Positions 52,751 to 61,668 of a stretch of 64,000 bases of DNA are shown piece by piece. Position numbers and translations under genes: made by a program. Below the pieces are notes generated by a model. The model searched no databases. It worked only from the letters and a program-made list of their open reading frames with translations, and was not told the origin of the DNA. Source of the stretch: Lachnospiraceae bacterium (GTDB taxonomy: Bacteria; Bacillota; Clostridia; Lachnospirales; Lachnospiraceae); NCBI GenBank assembly GCA_910574185.1, contig CAJSZQ010000002.1, forward strand, positions 124,001-188,000. Reading direction: 5' to 3'. Numbering within the stretch: the first letter of the stretch is position 1; every line of letters starts with the position of its first letter.

Positions 52751-55417
52751 ATGAGGAAAGTTAAGAGAAGCGTAGCTTTGCTCTTGGTTGTATGCTATTT
52801 ATTTACAGGGACTGTATTTGCAGAGGGAGATATTGCGTCAAAAGATACAGGATTAGAAAAAAACCTGTTGGAAGAACCCGTATCAGGAGAGACGCCGCCA
52901 AAAGAGGCTGTGCCGGAAGGGCCGATAGCGGAAGGGATTCTGCCGGGAAGTGTGTCACCAGAGAAGTCTCTGGCAGGAGATGAGGACATACAGCAAAGCG
53001 ATAGTATGAATGAACCGGCGGCAGATACCAAACAAAATGGTAACAAAAATGAAACTGTGGAGGGCGTCCAACCGGATTTTTCTGAAAAGAAGACGGGGAA
53101 GGAAGATGCGGTTCTGGAAGAATTACAAGAGAATGTGATGGAAGGGCAGACTGCCGTTGACGGTTCCGGCGCTGAGTTAGAGGAGGAGAATGTAGAATCT
53201 GACCTGACAAAGCCAGAGATTTCGTTAATTGAGGTGGATGAGAGCAATAAAGAAAACGGGAAAATCCGTATTCTGATTCATGATGTTACCTCCAATGAAC
53301 TGGTAGAGCATATTCTGGTTTCGGTTTGGAGTGATATGAATGGCCAGGATGATTTGAAAGAATATGAGGCAGAATACGACGGAGTTGGAAATTATATAGT
53401 GGACTTAGACATCAAGGACCATAATTACTCCTACGGAAAGTATATCATTAATGCATATATCAGAGAGCGTTCAGGCGAACAGTATTTGGCTGGAGAGAGT
53501 GAATTTGAGATTGAATGGAATCCGGGGAAAGTGACTCTCGAAGAGACCAAAGATGGCTTTAATATTTATCTGACTGATGTAGAGATTCCCGGAGGAGAGC
53601 GGGAGATTCTGTTCCCGGTCTGGGAGAAAGGAGACGGTCAGAATGATGTTACGTGGTATTCAGCCACAGAGATAGAAGACGGAAGGTATTTCTGCAGCGT
53701 CAGATTCAAGAATTATAAAGGAATGAATGCATACTCACTTGATGTATACGCCAGGAATAAAAGTGATATTTTATGTTTCCTTGAACAGGGGCCTTATAAA
53801 ACGGACGGTTCTGTGATTGGAAATGATATAGAAATTGAGAATGTAAACAGGAGTCAGGGAACGTTTCGGGTAAAAGTTGCAGGCGCAACGGATGCTTCGC
53901 CCTGTATAATCAAGGTTCCGGTATGGTCTAAGGCGGACCAGAGCGATATTGTGTGGTACAGAGGTGAAAGAACCTGGTACGGTGATTATCTTGTGAATGT
54001 TGACATCAGTAATCATCAGTATAATGCAGGAGTCTATAATGTTCACTGCTATCGGGAAGATGCAGACGGTGTGAATCACTGGGTAGGAGGAAGCTCCTGC
54101 GATATGCAGATGGGATATTCTTCCATAGAGGCGGTTGATACAGATGGAACGGAGAGCGCCTATTCTCTGCAGGTGAAGGGCTTAGAAGTACCAGGAGGGG
54201 CGAATGAAGTTTTATTTGCGGTATGGGGAGATCAAAATGGTCAAAATGATTTGACCTGGCATCAAGCAGACTGGTGGGGAGACGGAACCTATGGCGCGAA
54301 TGCTTATATAGCAGAACATCAGGAGGCGGGGATTTATCGTGTTCATGCCTATGCAAAAAATAGGTATGATATAATGCAGTATATAGGCGAGACCGCCTTT
54401 GAGGTGGGTCAGCTTCCCATGTCCGCAGGACTTGCCGTTACGAATATTGATGGAAACAGAGGTACGTTTACAGTTACGATGTCCGGTGTGTTTGCACCGT
54501 CGGGAATTAGCCGTGTACAGATACCAATGTGGTGCGCGGATGACCAGAGCGATATCTGCTGGTATGATGCATGGCAGGTTGGAGAGGGTATGTATGCGGT
54601 GGAGATGAACGTAGCAAATCATCAGTTCCATTTTGGAGACTACAAAGTGAATGCTTATCTCACTATGGGAAATGGTATCAGGGTTTATGCAGGCAGTACT
54701 GTGGCGAATATCAGTCCTTCAAATTATATATACAGTCAAAGTATCAGTTCTACACAGACAGAAGTATGGATGCTGGGAGTTTGGGGAGAACGGGTACAAT
54801 TTCCAACATGGAGCAATGAGTACGGACAGGATGATATTGTCTGGTATGAGGGTACAAATCATGGCTGGTGTAATTGGAGCGTAGTCGTTGACAGTGCAAA
54901 TCACAATAGCGGCGGAGATTTTACGACACATGCATATGTAACTGAAAATGGAAATACGTATTTTGCCGGAGAGACGGGATATTATCTGGAGCAGATGCCG
55001 GAAGAGGCCCGGTATATGCACCTAATGGCAAATATGTATTCCAGCCCGACGCCTTATTTTATCGCGGTTGATACCGGCGCGCACAGAGTCGGAATTTTTC
55101 AGGGAATGCAGGGAAGTTGGAAATTAGTTAACTTGTGGGATTGCGGCGATGGAGCGCCGTCTACCCCGACGGTTAAAGGCGTGTTCAGCGTTGGAAGCAG
55201 AGGATATTACTTTAACTCGGGGGCATACCGGTGCTACTGGTGGACGCAGTTTTATAATGATTATCTGTTTCACTCTGTTTTGTATGACTGGAATGGAGTT
55301 CTACAGGACGGACGTGTAGGTATGGGACTTTCTCATGGCTGCGTACGCCTGGAGATTGACAATGCTAAGTGGATTTATGACACAATACCTTCCGGAACAA
55401 CGGTAGTAGTATACTAA
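52751..55417 (+). CDS. Secreted L,D-transpeptidase (YkuD) with six GBS Bsp-like repeats
   Basis: 888 residues. Signal peptide about 1-25; a Pro/Glu/Gly-rich disordered stretch (about 30-155); then six repeats of about 95 residues related to the GBS Bsp-like repeat (about 165-740), each with a pattern like PVWxxxxGQxDixWYxA, a Gly-rich turn and a final hAY segment. The C-terminal YkuD domain (about 755-888) ends with SHGCVRL, nucleophile Cys864. L,D-transpeptidases make 3-3 peptidoglycan crosslinks or attach proteins. There is no SLH domain, so wall binding may rest on the repeats. It is the only surface protein in the exporter module. Confidence 0.92.
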   Translation: MRKVKRSVALLLVVCYLFTGTVFAEGDIASKDTGLEKNLLEEPVSGETPPKEAVPEGPIAEGILPGSVSPEKSLAGDEDIQQSDSMNEPAADTKQNGNKNETVEGVQPDFSEKKTGKEDAVLEELQENVMEGQTAVDGSGAELEEENVESDLTKPEISLIEVDESNKENGKIRILIHDVTSNELVEHILVSVWSDMNGQDDLKEYEAEYDGVGNYIVDLDIKDHNYSYGKYIINAYIRERSGEQYLAGESEFEIEWNPGKVTLEETKDGFNIYLTDVEIPGGEREILFPVWEKGDGQNDVTWYSATEIEDGRYFCSVRFKNYKGMNAYSLDVYARNKSDILCFLEQGPYKTDGSVIGNDIEIENVNRSQGTFRVKVAGATDASPCIIKVPVWSKADQSDIVWYRGERTWYGDYLVNVDISNHQYNAGVYNVHCYREDADGVNHWVGGSSCDMQMGYSSIEAVDTDGTESAYSLQVKGLEVPGGANEVLFAVWGDQNGQNDLTWHQADWWGDGTYGANAYIAEHQEAGIYRVHAYAKNRYDIMQYIGETAFEVGQLPMSAGLAVTNIDGNRGTFTVTMSGVFAPSGISRVQIPMWCADDQSDICWYDAWQVGEGMYAVEMNVANHQFHFGDYKVNAYLTMGNGIRVYAGSTVANISPSNYIYSQSISSTQTEVWMLGVWGERVQFPTWSNEYGQDDIVWYEGTNHGWCNWSVVVDSANHNSGGDFTTHAYVTENGNTYFAGETGYYLEQMPEEARYMHLMANMYSSPTPYFIAVDTGAHRVGIFQGMQGSWKLVNLWDCGDGAPSTPTVKGVFSVGSRGYYFNSGAYRCYWWTQFYNDYLFHSVLYDWNGVLQDGRVGMGLSHGCVRLEIDNAKWIYDTIPSGTTVVVY

Positions 55418-55472
55418 AATACTAGAATATGTTTTGATATTATAATGCATAATAATATGCAGCGTTAAAGGG

Positions 55473-55510
55473 AAATGCCAGGCCCTGACAAAGACCTGGC
55501 ATTTTTGTTC
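55473..55510 (+). terminator. Terminator after the L,D-transpeptidase gene
   Basis: AAATGCCAGG at 55473-55482 pairs with CCTGGCATTT at 55495-55504, followed by TTGTTCTTAT. Confidence 0.85.
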
Positions 55511-55527
55511 TTATATTATTAGGAAAC

Positions 55528-55605
55528 TTCGTTCCCTGCGGGAGGATGCGCGCTGGCGTGAAGGCGAAAGATGTCGCAAGCGACCTCGCCGGGTGCATTC
55601 TTTGT
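55528..55605. repeat. GC-rich nested palindrome
   Basis: GGATGC near 55543 pairs with GCATTC near 55595; GGCGA (55563-55567) pairs with TCGCC (55586-55590); and GTCGC/GCGAC form the centre. It is much richer in G and C than the surrounding DNA. An open frame starting at ATG 55571 inside it is therefore not the real start of the next gene. Confidence 0.55.
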
Positions 55606-55645
55606 TTTAGAAAGACATTTTGTGAAAGACAGGTATGATATTTTT

Positions 55646-57781
55646 ATGGATATGAATAAGAAGAGACAGGTATGGAGGTTTTTTGCCGGCTGTTTTATAG
55701 CGATTCTATTAACCTTAGGGACAGCGGTCTATGTGGGTATCATTGAAGTATGCGCCGGGAAAATCAGTGCGGGAAACATATGGGGATTAGTGCAGGGGGC
55801 AGTTTACAATCCCAGATATATTGCGATGTTTGGGATGATTTTGTTAATTGTTGTGAGTGGTAAATGGAAAACTGCTTTGTTGCTCATTTATCAGCATCGT
55901 TTTTTATTTGTGGGCCTTATATTTGTTATCTGCATATTACTGGAGATAAATGGTTCTTCGATTGGAATGTGGAGTTTGATATTTGGAGAAGCTGATCCGG
56001 GTATTCTGGCCGGGGCGTCGAGAAGTTTACGGACGGATGAATGGGCTGTTTCGACTCCTATGGCCCTTTCCCAATATTATGATGCAGCAGGGCCTTTTTC
56101 TTACTTCAGTCACGTGGTCAGAGGAACGGCGACAGATGTATTTCTGGAATACGGACAGCCAGTAAGGGATATTGCGGTTTTATTTCGTCCCTTTCACTGG
56201 GGATACTTATTTTTATCTCCAGGAAAGGCCCTGTCTTTTTTCTGGTGCGGGAGATTCATCGGGTTGTTTTTAGTATCCTTTGAGTTTGGTATGCTGCTGA
56301 CAGAAAATAGAAAAAGGCTTGCGGGTGCATACGCAATGCTTATGGCTTTTGCTCCTGTGGTTCAATGGTGGTTCGCGGTTAACGGTCTGCTGGAAATGCT
56401 GATTTATATCCAGCTTTCCATTCTTATGCTTGTAAAGTATATGAGAACGGAAAGTTACCGGATTAGGAGTATATGTATCATTACTATTGTTATTTGCGCA
56501 GGCGGATATGTATTTACCATGTATCCGGCATGGATGGTTCCGCTGGCTTATGTATTGCTTGGACTGGGAATATGGGCTTTTATGGAGAATATCAGGGACT
56601 GCAGGATGAGAAAGGCTGACTGGCTGATGATTCTGGCAGGGATTTTGGTTCTTGGACTGCTGTCAGGATATATTTTGTTAAAATCCGGTGATACGATTGA
56701 GGCGATGATGAATACTGCCTATCCCGGTAAACGGTTTAAAACCGGAGGCACTATCAGGCAGGAAATCTGCAATTATGTATCAAATATCTGGTACGCGATG
56801 AATGCAGAATATATCGGGACAAATGTATGCGAAAGTTCGCAGTTTACAGCTTTCTTTCCGATGTGCTATATCTTACCGGTTTATGTCATATGGAGAGAAA
56901 AAAACAAGGACAGGCTGCTGCGTATTATGCTGCCGATTAGTATTTTTTTGGGGATTTGGGTGGTTATAGGATTTCCGAAGATTTTTGCAAAGTATACGTT
57001 GATGAGTTATACGACCGATTTAAGGACTTTGCAGATTATAGGAGTGGTAAATCTGATACTGATATTCCGCTCTATGGCAGTGATGCATAAGGCGGTAAAG
57101 AGACGCATCTCTCTGCCTTTGGCAGCGCTTTCTGGCGTAGGCGTGGTGTATGCGGGTATCATTCTGAATGATGAGTTTTTTGGTGTACCGGAGTTTGTAG
57201 TTACGCTGATTGTATTTACAGCGGCTTTTTATTTGGCGCTTCGTATTCCAAAAGAGCGGGCGCAGAATGTATTTGTAGCTGAATGCTGTCTGCTGGCGCT
57301 TGTAAGCGGACTTTTAGTTAACCCGATACGTCAGGGCGTGGATAATATCTATGATTTAGAGATTGTGCAGAAGATACAAAGGATTCAATCAGAAGATCCG
57401 GAGGCTTTATGGATTTCAGAGGGTTTGGGATTTCCATTTACAGAGACCAGTATTGTGACCGGGGCGCCTACGCTAAATTCAACAAATGTATATCCGGCGA
57501 TGGAAACCTGGCGGAAGTTAGATCCGGAAGGAAAGTACGAAAAGATCTATAATCGGTATGCGCATATAAAGATATTAATCAAGGATGAAGGACAGGCGGA
57601 ATTTCAGATGAATAAGAAGAGTCCGGATAATTTTTGGATGAGTATAACTATAGCGGATTTGGAAAAGCTTGGCGTAAAATACATTTTTACAAATACAATG
57701 TTTGATTCTCAGAAAGAAAAGGAGTATAATCTGGAATTGCTGGACGAATGGAAAGGTTTCCGAATCTACAAAATGGGGTAA
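55646..57781 (+). CDS. Polytopic membrane protein, GT-C-like (DUF7657 type)
   Basis: About 711 residues with twelve or more membrane helices and a soluble C-terminal part (about 585-711). The first extracellular loop has RSLRTDEWAVSTPMALSQ, a motif I recall from large GT-C-like proteins of the DUF7657 group in polysaccharide loci; the Asp is a candidate catalytic residue. The C-terminal domain is outside the membrane. Start at ATG 55646 or 55652; neither has a strong ribosome binding site. Inferred to add sugar side groups from a polyprenyl-phosphate donor on the outer face. Confidence 0.78.
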   Translation: MDMNKKRQVWRFFAGCFIAILLTLGTAVYVGIIEVCAGKISAGNIWGLVQGAVYNPRYIAMFGMILLIVVSGKWKTALLLIYQHRFLFVGLIFVICILLEINGSSIGMWSLIFGEADPGILAGASRSLRTDEWAVSTPMALSQYYDAAGPFSYFSHVVRGTATDVFLEYGQPVRDIAVLFRPFHWGYLFLSPGKALSFFWCGRFIGLFLVSFEFGMLLTENRKRLAGAYAMLMAFAPVVQWWFAVNGLLEMLIYIQLSILMLVKYMRTESYRIRSICIITIVICAGGYVFTMYPAWMVPLAYVLLGLGIWAFMENIRDCRMRKADWLMILAGILVLGLLSGYILLKSGDTIEAMMNTAYPGKRFKTGGTIRQEICNYVSNIWYAMNAEYIGTNVCESSQFTAFFPMCYILPVYVIWREKNKDRLLRIMLPISIFLGIWVVIGFPKIFAKYTLMSYTTDLRTLQIIGVVNLILIFRSMAVMHKAVKRRISLPLAALSGVGVVYAGIILNDEFFGVPEFVVTLIVFTAAFYLALRIPKERAQNVFVAECCLLALVSGLLVNPIRQGVDNIYDLEIVQKIQRIQSEDPEALWISEGLGFPFTETSIVTGAPTLNSTNVYPAMETWRKLDPEGKYEKIYNRYAHIKILIKDEGQAEFQMNKKSPDNFWMSITIADLEKLGVKYIFTNTMFDSQKEKEYNLELLDEWKGFRIYKMG

Positions 57782-57787
57782 AAAAGG

Positions 57788-58025
57788 GTTACTGTTCACA
57801 CGTCGCCTGTCGGACGTGGGTTGAATCAGGAGCATGTCTCTAAGCAGACGGAGTAACATTCCATTGAATATCAGCTAACGCAGACTAAGCCGCCAAGGAA
57901 AGCCTTCGCGTCTAAGTCTGCATAAGCTGCTATTTCAATTCCATGAAAAGCACTCCTGAATTGTCTGCTTAGAGACATGCTCCTGATTCAACTCGCTGTA
58001 TACAAAATGACCTGTGAACTGTAAC
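57788..58025. repeat. Palindromic interspersed element, copy D (best preserved)
   Basis: 238 bases. Ends are GTTACTGTTCACA and TGTGAACTGTAAC, complementary with one mismatch. Inside, a perfect 28-bp inverted repeat (57822-57849 and 57963-57990) encloses further imperfect pairing, so the whole element can fold into one long hairpin. It contains no gene. It lies between the GT-C-like gene and the rhamnose genes. Confidence 0.92.
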
Positions 58026-58171
58026 AAAAAATAAAGTAGGATAAGGAAATATTTCGCAAAAGAACTTGAAGGAGGGCATAGTTACCTTTATAATGTTTAT
58101 AGTAATTTGAAGTTGTGTTGAATGAGGAAAATTTGTAAATACTAAAGAAAAACGTATGATGGAGGTTACAA
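58026..58171 (+). promoter_or_regulatory. Leader of the rhamnose genes
   Basis: No gene is present. The ribosome binding site GGAGG lies at 58160-58164. A promoter is expected here, but no -35/-10 pair stands out. Confidence 0.3.
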
Positions 58172-59068
58172 ATGAAAGGAATTATTTTAGCGGGAGGATC
58201 TGGAACACGTTTATATCCGCTGACCATGGTAACATCGAAACAGTTGTTGCCGATTTATGACAAGCCGATGATTTATTATCCCATGTCTGTGCTGATGAAT
58301 GCGGGAATTCGCGATATCCTGATTATTTCTACGCCGCAGGATACGCCGAGATTTCAGGAGCTTTTGGGAGACGGGAGCCAGTTTGGCGTAAATTTGTCCT
58401 ATGAGGTACAGCCAAGCCCAGACGGGCTTGCTCAGGCGTTTATTATCGGGGAGAAGTTTATTGGCGACGATACGGCGGCTATGGTGCTGGGGGACAATAT
58501 CTTTGCCGGGCATGGATTAAAGAAACGGCTGATGGCGGCGGTTGGGAATGCAGAGTCCGGTAATGGCGCGACGGTATTCGGATATTATGTGGATGATCCG
58601 GAGCGGTTTGGCATTGTAGAATTTGATCATGCGGGAAAGGCGGTTTCGATTGAAGAGAAGCCGGCCCATCCGAAGAGTAATTATTGTGTGACAGGCCTGT
58701 ACTTTTATGATAATAAGGTTATTGATTATGCAAAAAACTTGAAGCCAAGCGCCAGAGGAGAATTAGAGATTACAGATTTGAATCGAATTTATCTGGAAAA
58801 AGGGAAATTGAATGTGGAACTTTTAGGGCAGGGATTTACCTGGTTAGATACAGGAACTCATGAAAGCCTTGTGGATGCAACTACTTTCGTGAAAACGGTG
58901 GAGACTCATCAGCATCGTAAGATTGCTTGTCTGGAAGAGATTGCCTACCTAAACGGCTGGATTACGAAGGACGACGTGCTAAAGGAGTACGAGCTTCTGA
59001 AGAAGAATCAGTACGGACAGTATTTGAAGGATGTTCTGGATGGAAAATATCAGGAGAATTTGTATTAA
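58172..59068 (+). CDS. rfbA: Glucose-1-phosphate thymidylyltransferase
   Basis: 298 residues, normal RmlA length. Nucleotide-binding signature [11 protein letters not shown] (about residues 8-18), [26 protein letters not shown], the catalytic LGDNIF, and [11 protein letters not shown] near residue 165. The enzyme makes dTDP-glucose, the first step of dTDP-L-rhamnose synthesis. It opens the rfbA-rfbB-rfbD-rfbC run; the ribosome binding site is GGAGG. Confidence 0.97.
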   Translation: MKGIILAGGSGTRLYPLTMVTSKQLLPIYDKPMIYYPMSVLMNAGIRDILIISTPQDTPRFQELLGDGSQFGVNLSYEVQPSPDGLAQAFIIGEKFIGDDTAAMVLGDNIFAGHGLKKRLMAAVGNAESGNGATVFGYYVDDPERFGIVEFDHAGKAVSIEEKPAHPKSNYCVTGLYFYDNKVIDYAKNLKPSARGELEITDLNRIYLEKGKLNVELLGQGFTWLDTGTHESLVDATTFVKTVETHQHRKIACLEEIAYLNGWITKDDVLKEYELLKKNQYGQYLKDVLDGKYQENLY

Positions 59069-59249
59069 CAGAATTCTGATGAAGCGGCGAAAGCGAAGGA
59101 ATGTTCCGGTGTGTTTTTTGGTGTTTAGCGGTGGAATCCTGAGCGGAATAGTAGAATATTGTTTTCGGCCCGTCTGGGTCAGGAAACGGACGGACCATGC
59201 AGAACAGTTATGACTGCGGTAAGATTAAGAAGAAAGAGGAGATAATTTT

Positions 59250-60269
59250 ATGACGATTATTGTAACCGGCGGAGCCGGATTTATTGGAAGCAATTTTATA
59301 TTTCATATGTTAGATAAATATCCGGATTACCGGATTGTATGTTTGGACTGTTTGACCTATGCGGGGAATTTGTCGACCCTTGCGCCTGTGATGGACAACC
59401 CGAATTTTCGTTTTGTAAAGGAGAGTATTACAGACCGAGAGGCGGTATATCGGTTATTTGAAGAAGAGAAGCCGGATATTGTAGTGAATTTTGCGGCGGA
59501 AAGCCATGTAGACCGCTCGATTGAGAATCCGGAAGTATTCTTAGATACGAATATTAAGGGTACGGCGGTTCTTATGGATGCCTGCAGGAAGTATGGCATC
59601 ACCCGTTATCATCAGGTCTCTACTGACGAGGTATATGGGGATCTGCCACTTGACAGACCAGACCTGTTTTTTACAGAGGAGACGCCGATTCATACCAGCA
59701 GTCCCTATAGTTCGTCGAAGGCGGCGGCAGATCTTCTGGTGCTGGCATATCACAGAACCTATGGTCTGCCGGTAACCATCAGCAGATGTTCAAACAATTA
59801 TGGCCCATATCATTTTCCGGAGAAGCTGATTCCGCTTATGATTGCCAATGCGCTGAATGACAAACCGCTTCCGGTATATGGCAAAGGTGAGAACGTACGG
59901 GACTGGCTTTATGTGGAAGATCACTGTAAGGCAATTGATTTAATTATTCATAATGGGCGTGTTGGTGAAATATATAATATTGGTGGCCATAATGAGATGA
60001 AGAATATTGATATTGTTAAGATTATCTGTAAGGAGCTTGGCAAACCGGAGAGTCTGATTACTTATGTGACAGACCGCAAAGGGCATGATATGCGCTATGC
60101 GATTGATCCTGCCAAGATTCATAATGAGCTTGGCTGGCTTCCAGAGACGAAGTTTCAAGACGGAATTGTGAAGACAATTCAGTGGTATCTGGACAATAAG
60201 GAGTGGTGGGAGACGATTATTTCCGGAGAGTATCAGAACTATTATGATAAGATGTATGGGAACCGCTAA
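59250..60269 (+). CDS. rfbB: dTDP-glucose 4,6-dehydratase
   Basis: A 339-residue extended short-chain dehydrogenase. The NAD motif is GGAGFIGSNF at about 7-16, the Thr/Asp/Glu catalytic group is in STDEVYGDL, and the YxxxK pair is in YSSSKAAAD. The substrate loop includes RCSNNYGPYHFPEKLIP. It converts dTDP-glucose to dTDP-4-keto-6-deoxyglucose. GAGGAG precedes the ATG. The 180 bases between it and rfbA hold no gene. Confidence 0.97.
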   Translation: MTIIVTGGAGFIGSNFIFHMLDKYPDYRIVCLDCLTYAGNLSTLAPVMDNPNFRFVKESITDREAVYRLFEEEKPDIVVNFAAESHVDRSIENPEVFLDTNIKGTAVLMDACRKYGITRYHQVSTDEVYGDLPLDRPDLFFTEETPIHTSSPYSSSKAAADLLVLAYHRTYGLPVTISRCSNNYGPYHFPEKLIPLMIANALNDKPLPVYGKGENVRDWLYVEDHCKAIDLIIHNGRVGEIYNIGGHNEMKNIDIVKIICKELGKPESLITYVTDRKGHDMRYAIDPAKIHNELGWLPETKFQDGIVKTIQWYLDNKEWWETIISGEYQNYYDKMYGNR

Positions 60270-60342
60270 TAGGGAAAGGAGCTATTTCCAGAGATACAGC
60301 TTTTGAAAAGAAGAGGGGATTTTATTAATGGAGGTTAAACAG

Positions 60343-61284
60343 ATGAAGGTATTAGTTACTGGTGTCGGCGGTCAGCTTGGCCACGATGTGATGAATGAAC
60401 TGGCAAAACGAGGCTATGAAGGCGTAGGCTCTGATATCAAAGAGGTATACAGCGGCATTCAGGATGGAACCGCGGTTACAAAGATGCCCTATATACCGAT
60501 GGATATTACAGACGCAGAATCTGTAGAACGGGTTATGAAAGAGGTAGAACCTGACGTGATGATACACTGTGCTGCATGGACGGCGGTGGATGCTGCGGAA
60601 GATGAGGACAAGAAAGAACTTGTTAAGGCAATTAATGCCGACGGAACCAGGAACATTGCGAAGATGTGCAAAGAGTTAGACTGTAAGATAGTTTATCTGA
60701 GTACCGATTATGTATTTGACGGACAGGGTACGGAGCCATGGCTGCCGGATTGTAAGGATTACGCGCCATTGAATGTTTATGGGGAAACGAAGCTGGAAGG
60801 AGAATTGGCGGTGTCTGAGCTTTTGGATAAATATTTTATTGTTCGTATTGCATGGGTATTTGGAAAGAACGGAAAGAACTTTATCAAAACTATGTTGAAT
60901 CTGGGAAAAACACATGATAAAATTACTGTTGTAAATGATCAGATTGGTACGCCAACCTATACTTTTGATTTGGCCAGGCTTCTTGTGGACATGATACTTA
61001 CGGATAAATACGGCTATTATCATGCTACCAATGAAGGAGGGTATATTAGCTGGTATGATTTTACAAAAGAGATTTTCCGGCAGGCAGCAGAGCTTGGATA
61101 TTCGGAATATGGGGAAGACCGTTTGAGTGTTGTTCCGGTAACTACGGCTGAGTACGGCGTATCAAAAGCGGCAAGACCATTCAATAGTCGTCTGGATAGG
61201 AGTAAACTTGAGGAAAATGGATTTACACCCCTGCCAACCTGGCAGGACGCGCTGGCAAGATATATTCGGGAGATTGAGTTATAG
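60343..61284 (+). CDS. rfbD: dTDP-4-dehydrorhamnose reductase
   Basis: 313 residues. NADPH motif GVGGQLGHDV (about residues 7-16), the Ser/Thr in YLSTDYVFDG, and YxxxK in YGETKLEGE; the later VVNDQIGTPTYTFDLARLL is typical. It carries out the last step to dTDP-L-rhamnose. ATG 60328 lies just before GGAGG, which instead serves ATG 60343. It precedes rfbC by 384 bases that hold a repeat array. Confidence 0.96.
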   Translation: MKVLVTGVGGQLGHDVMNELAKRGYEGVGSDIKEVYSGIQDGTAVTKMPYIPMDITDAESVERVMKEVEPDVMIHCAAWTAVDAAEDEDKKELVKAINADGTRNIAKMCKELDCKIVYLSTDYVFDGQGTEPWLPDCKDYAPLNVYGETKLEGELAVSELLDKYFIVRIAWVFGKNGKNFIKTMLNLGKTHDKITVVNDQIGTPTYTFDLARLLVDMILTDKYGYYHATNEGGYISWYDFTKEIFRQAAELGYSEYGEDRLSVVPVTTAEYGVSKAARPFNSRLDRSKLEENGFTPLPTWQDALARYIREIEL

Positions 61285-61298
61285 AGCGCGTTGCGTAT

Positions 61299-61514
61299 TA
61301 TACCTTCCAGGTACCCCATTATGGCCATTCGGCCGTTTCACAAGGTATACCCTTCGGGCACACCTAATGGCCATTTGGCCGTTTCAAAAGGTATGCACCC
61401 CTAATGGCCATCCGGCCGTTTCACAAGGTATACCCTTCGGGCACACCTAATGGCCATTTGGCCGTTTCACAAGGTATGCACCCCTAATGGCCATCCGGCC
61501 GTTTCATAAGGTAT
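61299..61514. repeat. Tandem array of five TATACC/GGTATA palindromic repeats
   Basis: Five units of 47, 46, 37, 46 and 37 bases. Each ends in GGCCGTTTCA(C/A/T)AAGG, and the next begins with TAT(A/G)C. Each has the core TAATGGCCATTTGGCC or a close variant. Two unit types alternate: one begins TATACCCTTCGGGCAC, the other TATGCACCCC. The array splits rfbD from rfbC. The same family occurs at 28251, 29427, 37933 and, degenerate, at 62341. Confidence 0.88.
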
Positions 61515-61584
61515 AATATCATATCTGTCTACGCATTATGCAGTTAATCCAGGATTTATGTGACGATGTGCTGGCGGACAGAGT

Positions 61585-61622
61585 CCCAAGAAGGTATCAG
61601 TTACACCTGATACCTTCTTGGG
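61585..61622. terminator. Perfect hairpin before rfbC
   Basis: A 16-bp perfect stem (CCCAAGAAGGTATCAG and its complement) with loop TTACAC. No T run follows, so it may be a pause or processing site rather than a full terminator. Confidence 0.5.
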
Positions 61623-61668
61623 GTAAAGGATGTAATAATTTTATTGTGTATTTAGGAGGACAGGAAGC

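Noticed and set aside
59031..59213. 60-codon open frame between rfbA and rfbB
   Set aside because: It starts inside rfbA without a ribosome binding site, and the rest has no recognisable features.
61208..61450. Short open frame running through the repeat array
   Set aside because: It begins inside rfbD and its peptide is just the translation of the palindromic repeat units.
61299..61514. Possible CRISPR array
   Set aside because: Units are contiguous with no unique spacers, vary in length, contain their own palindromes, and no cas gene is nearby. It fits a REP-type array.
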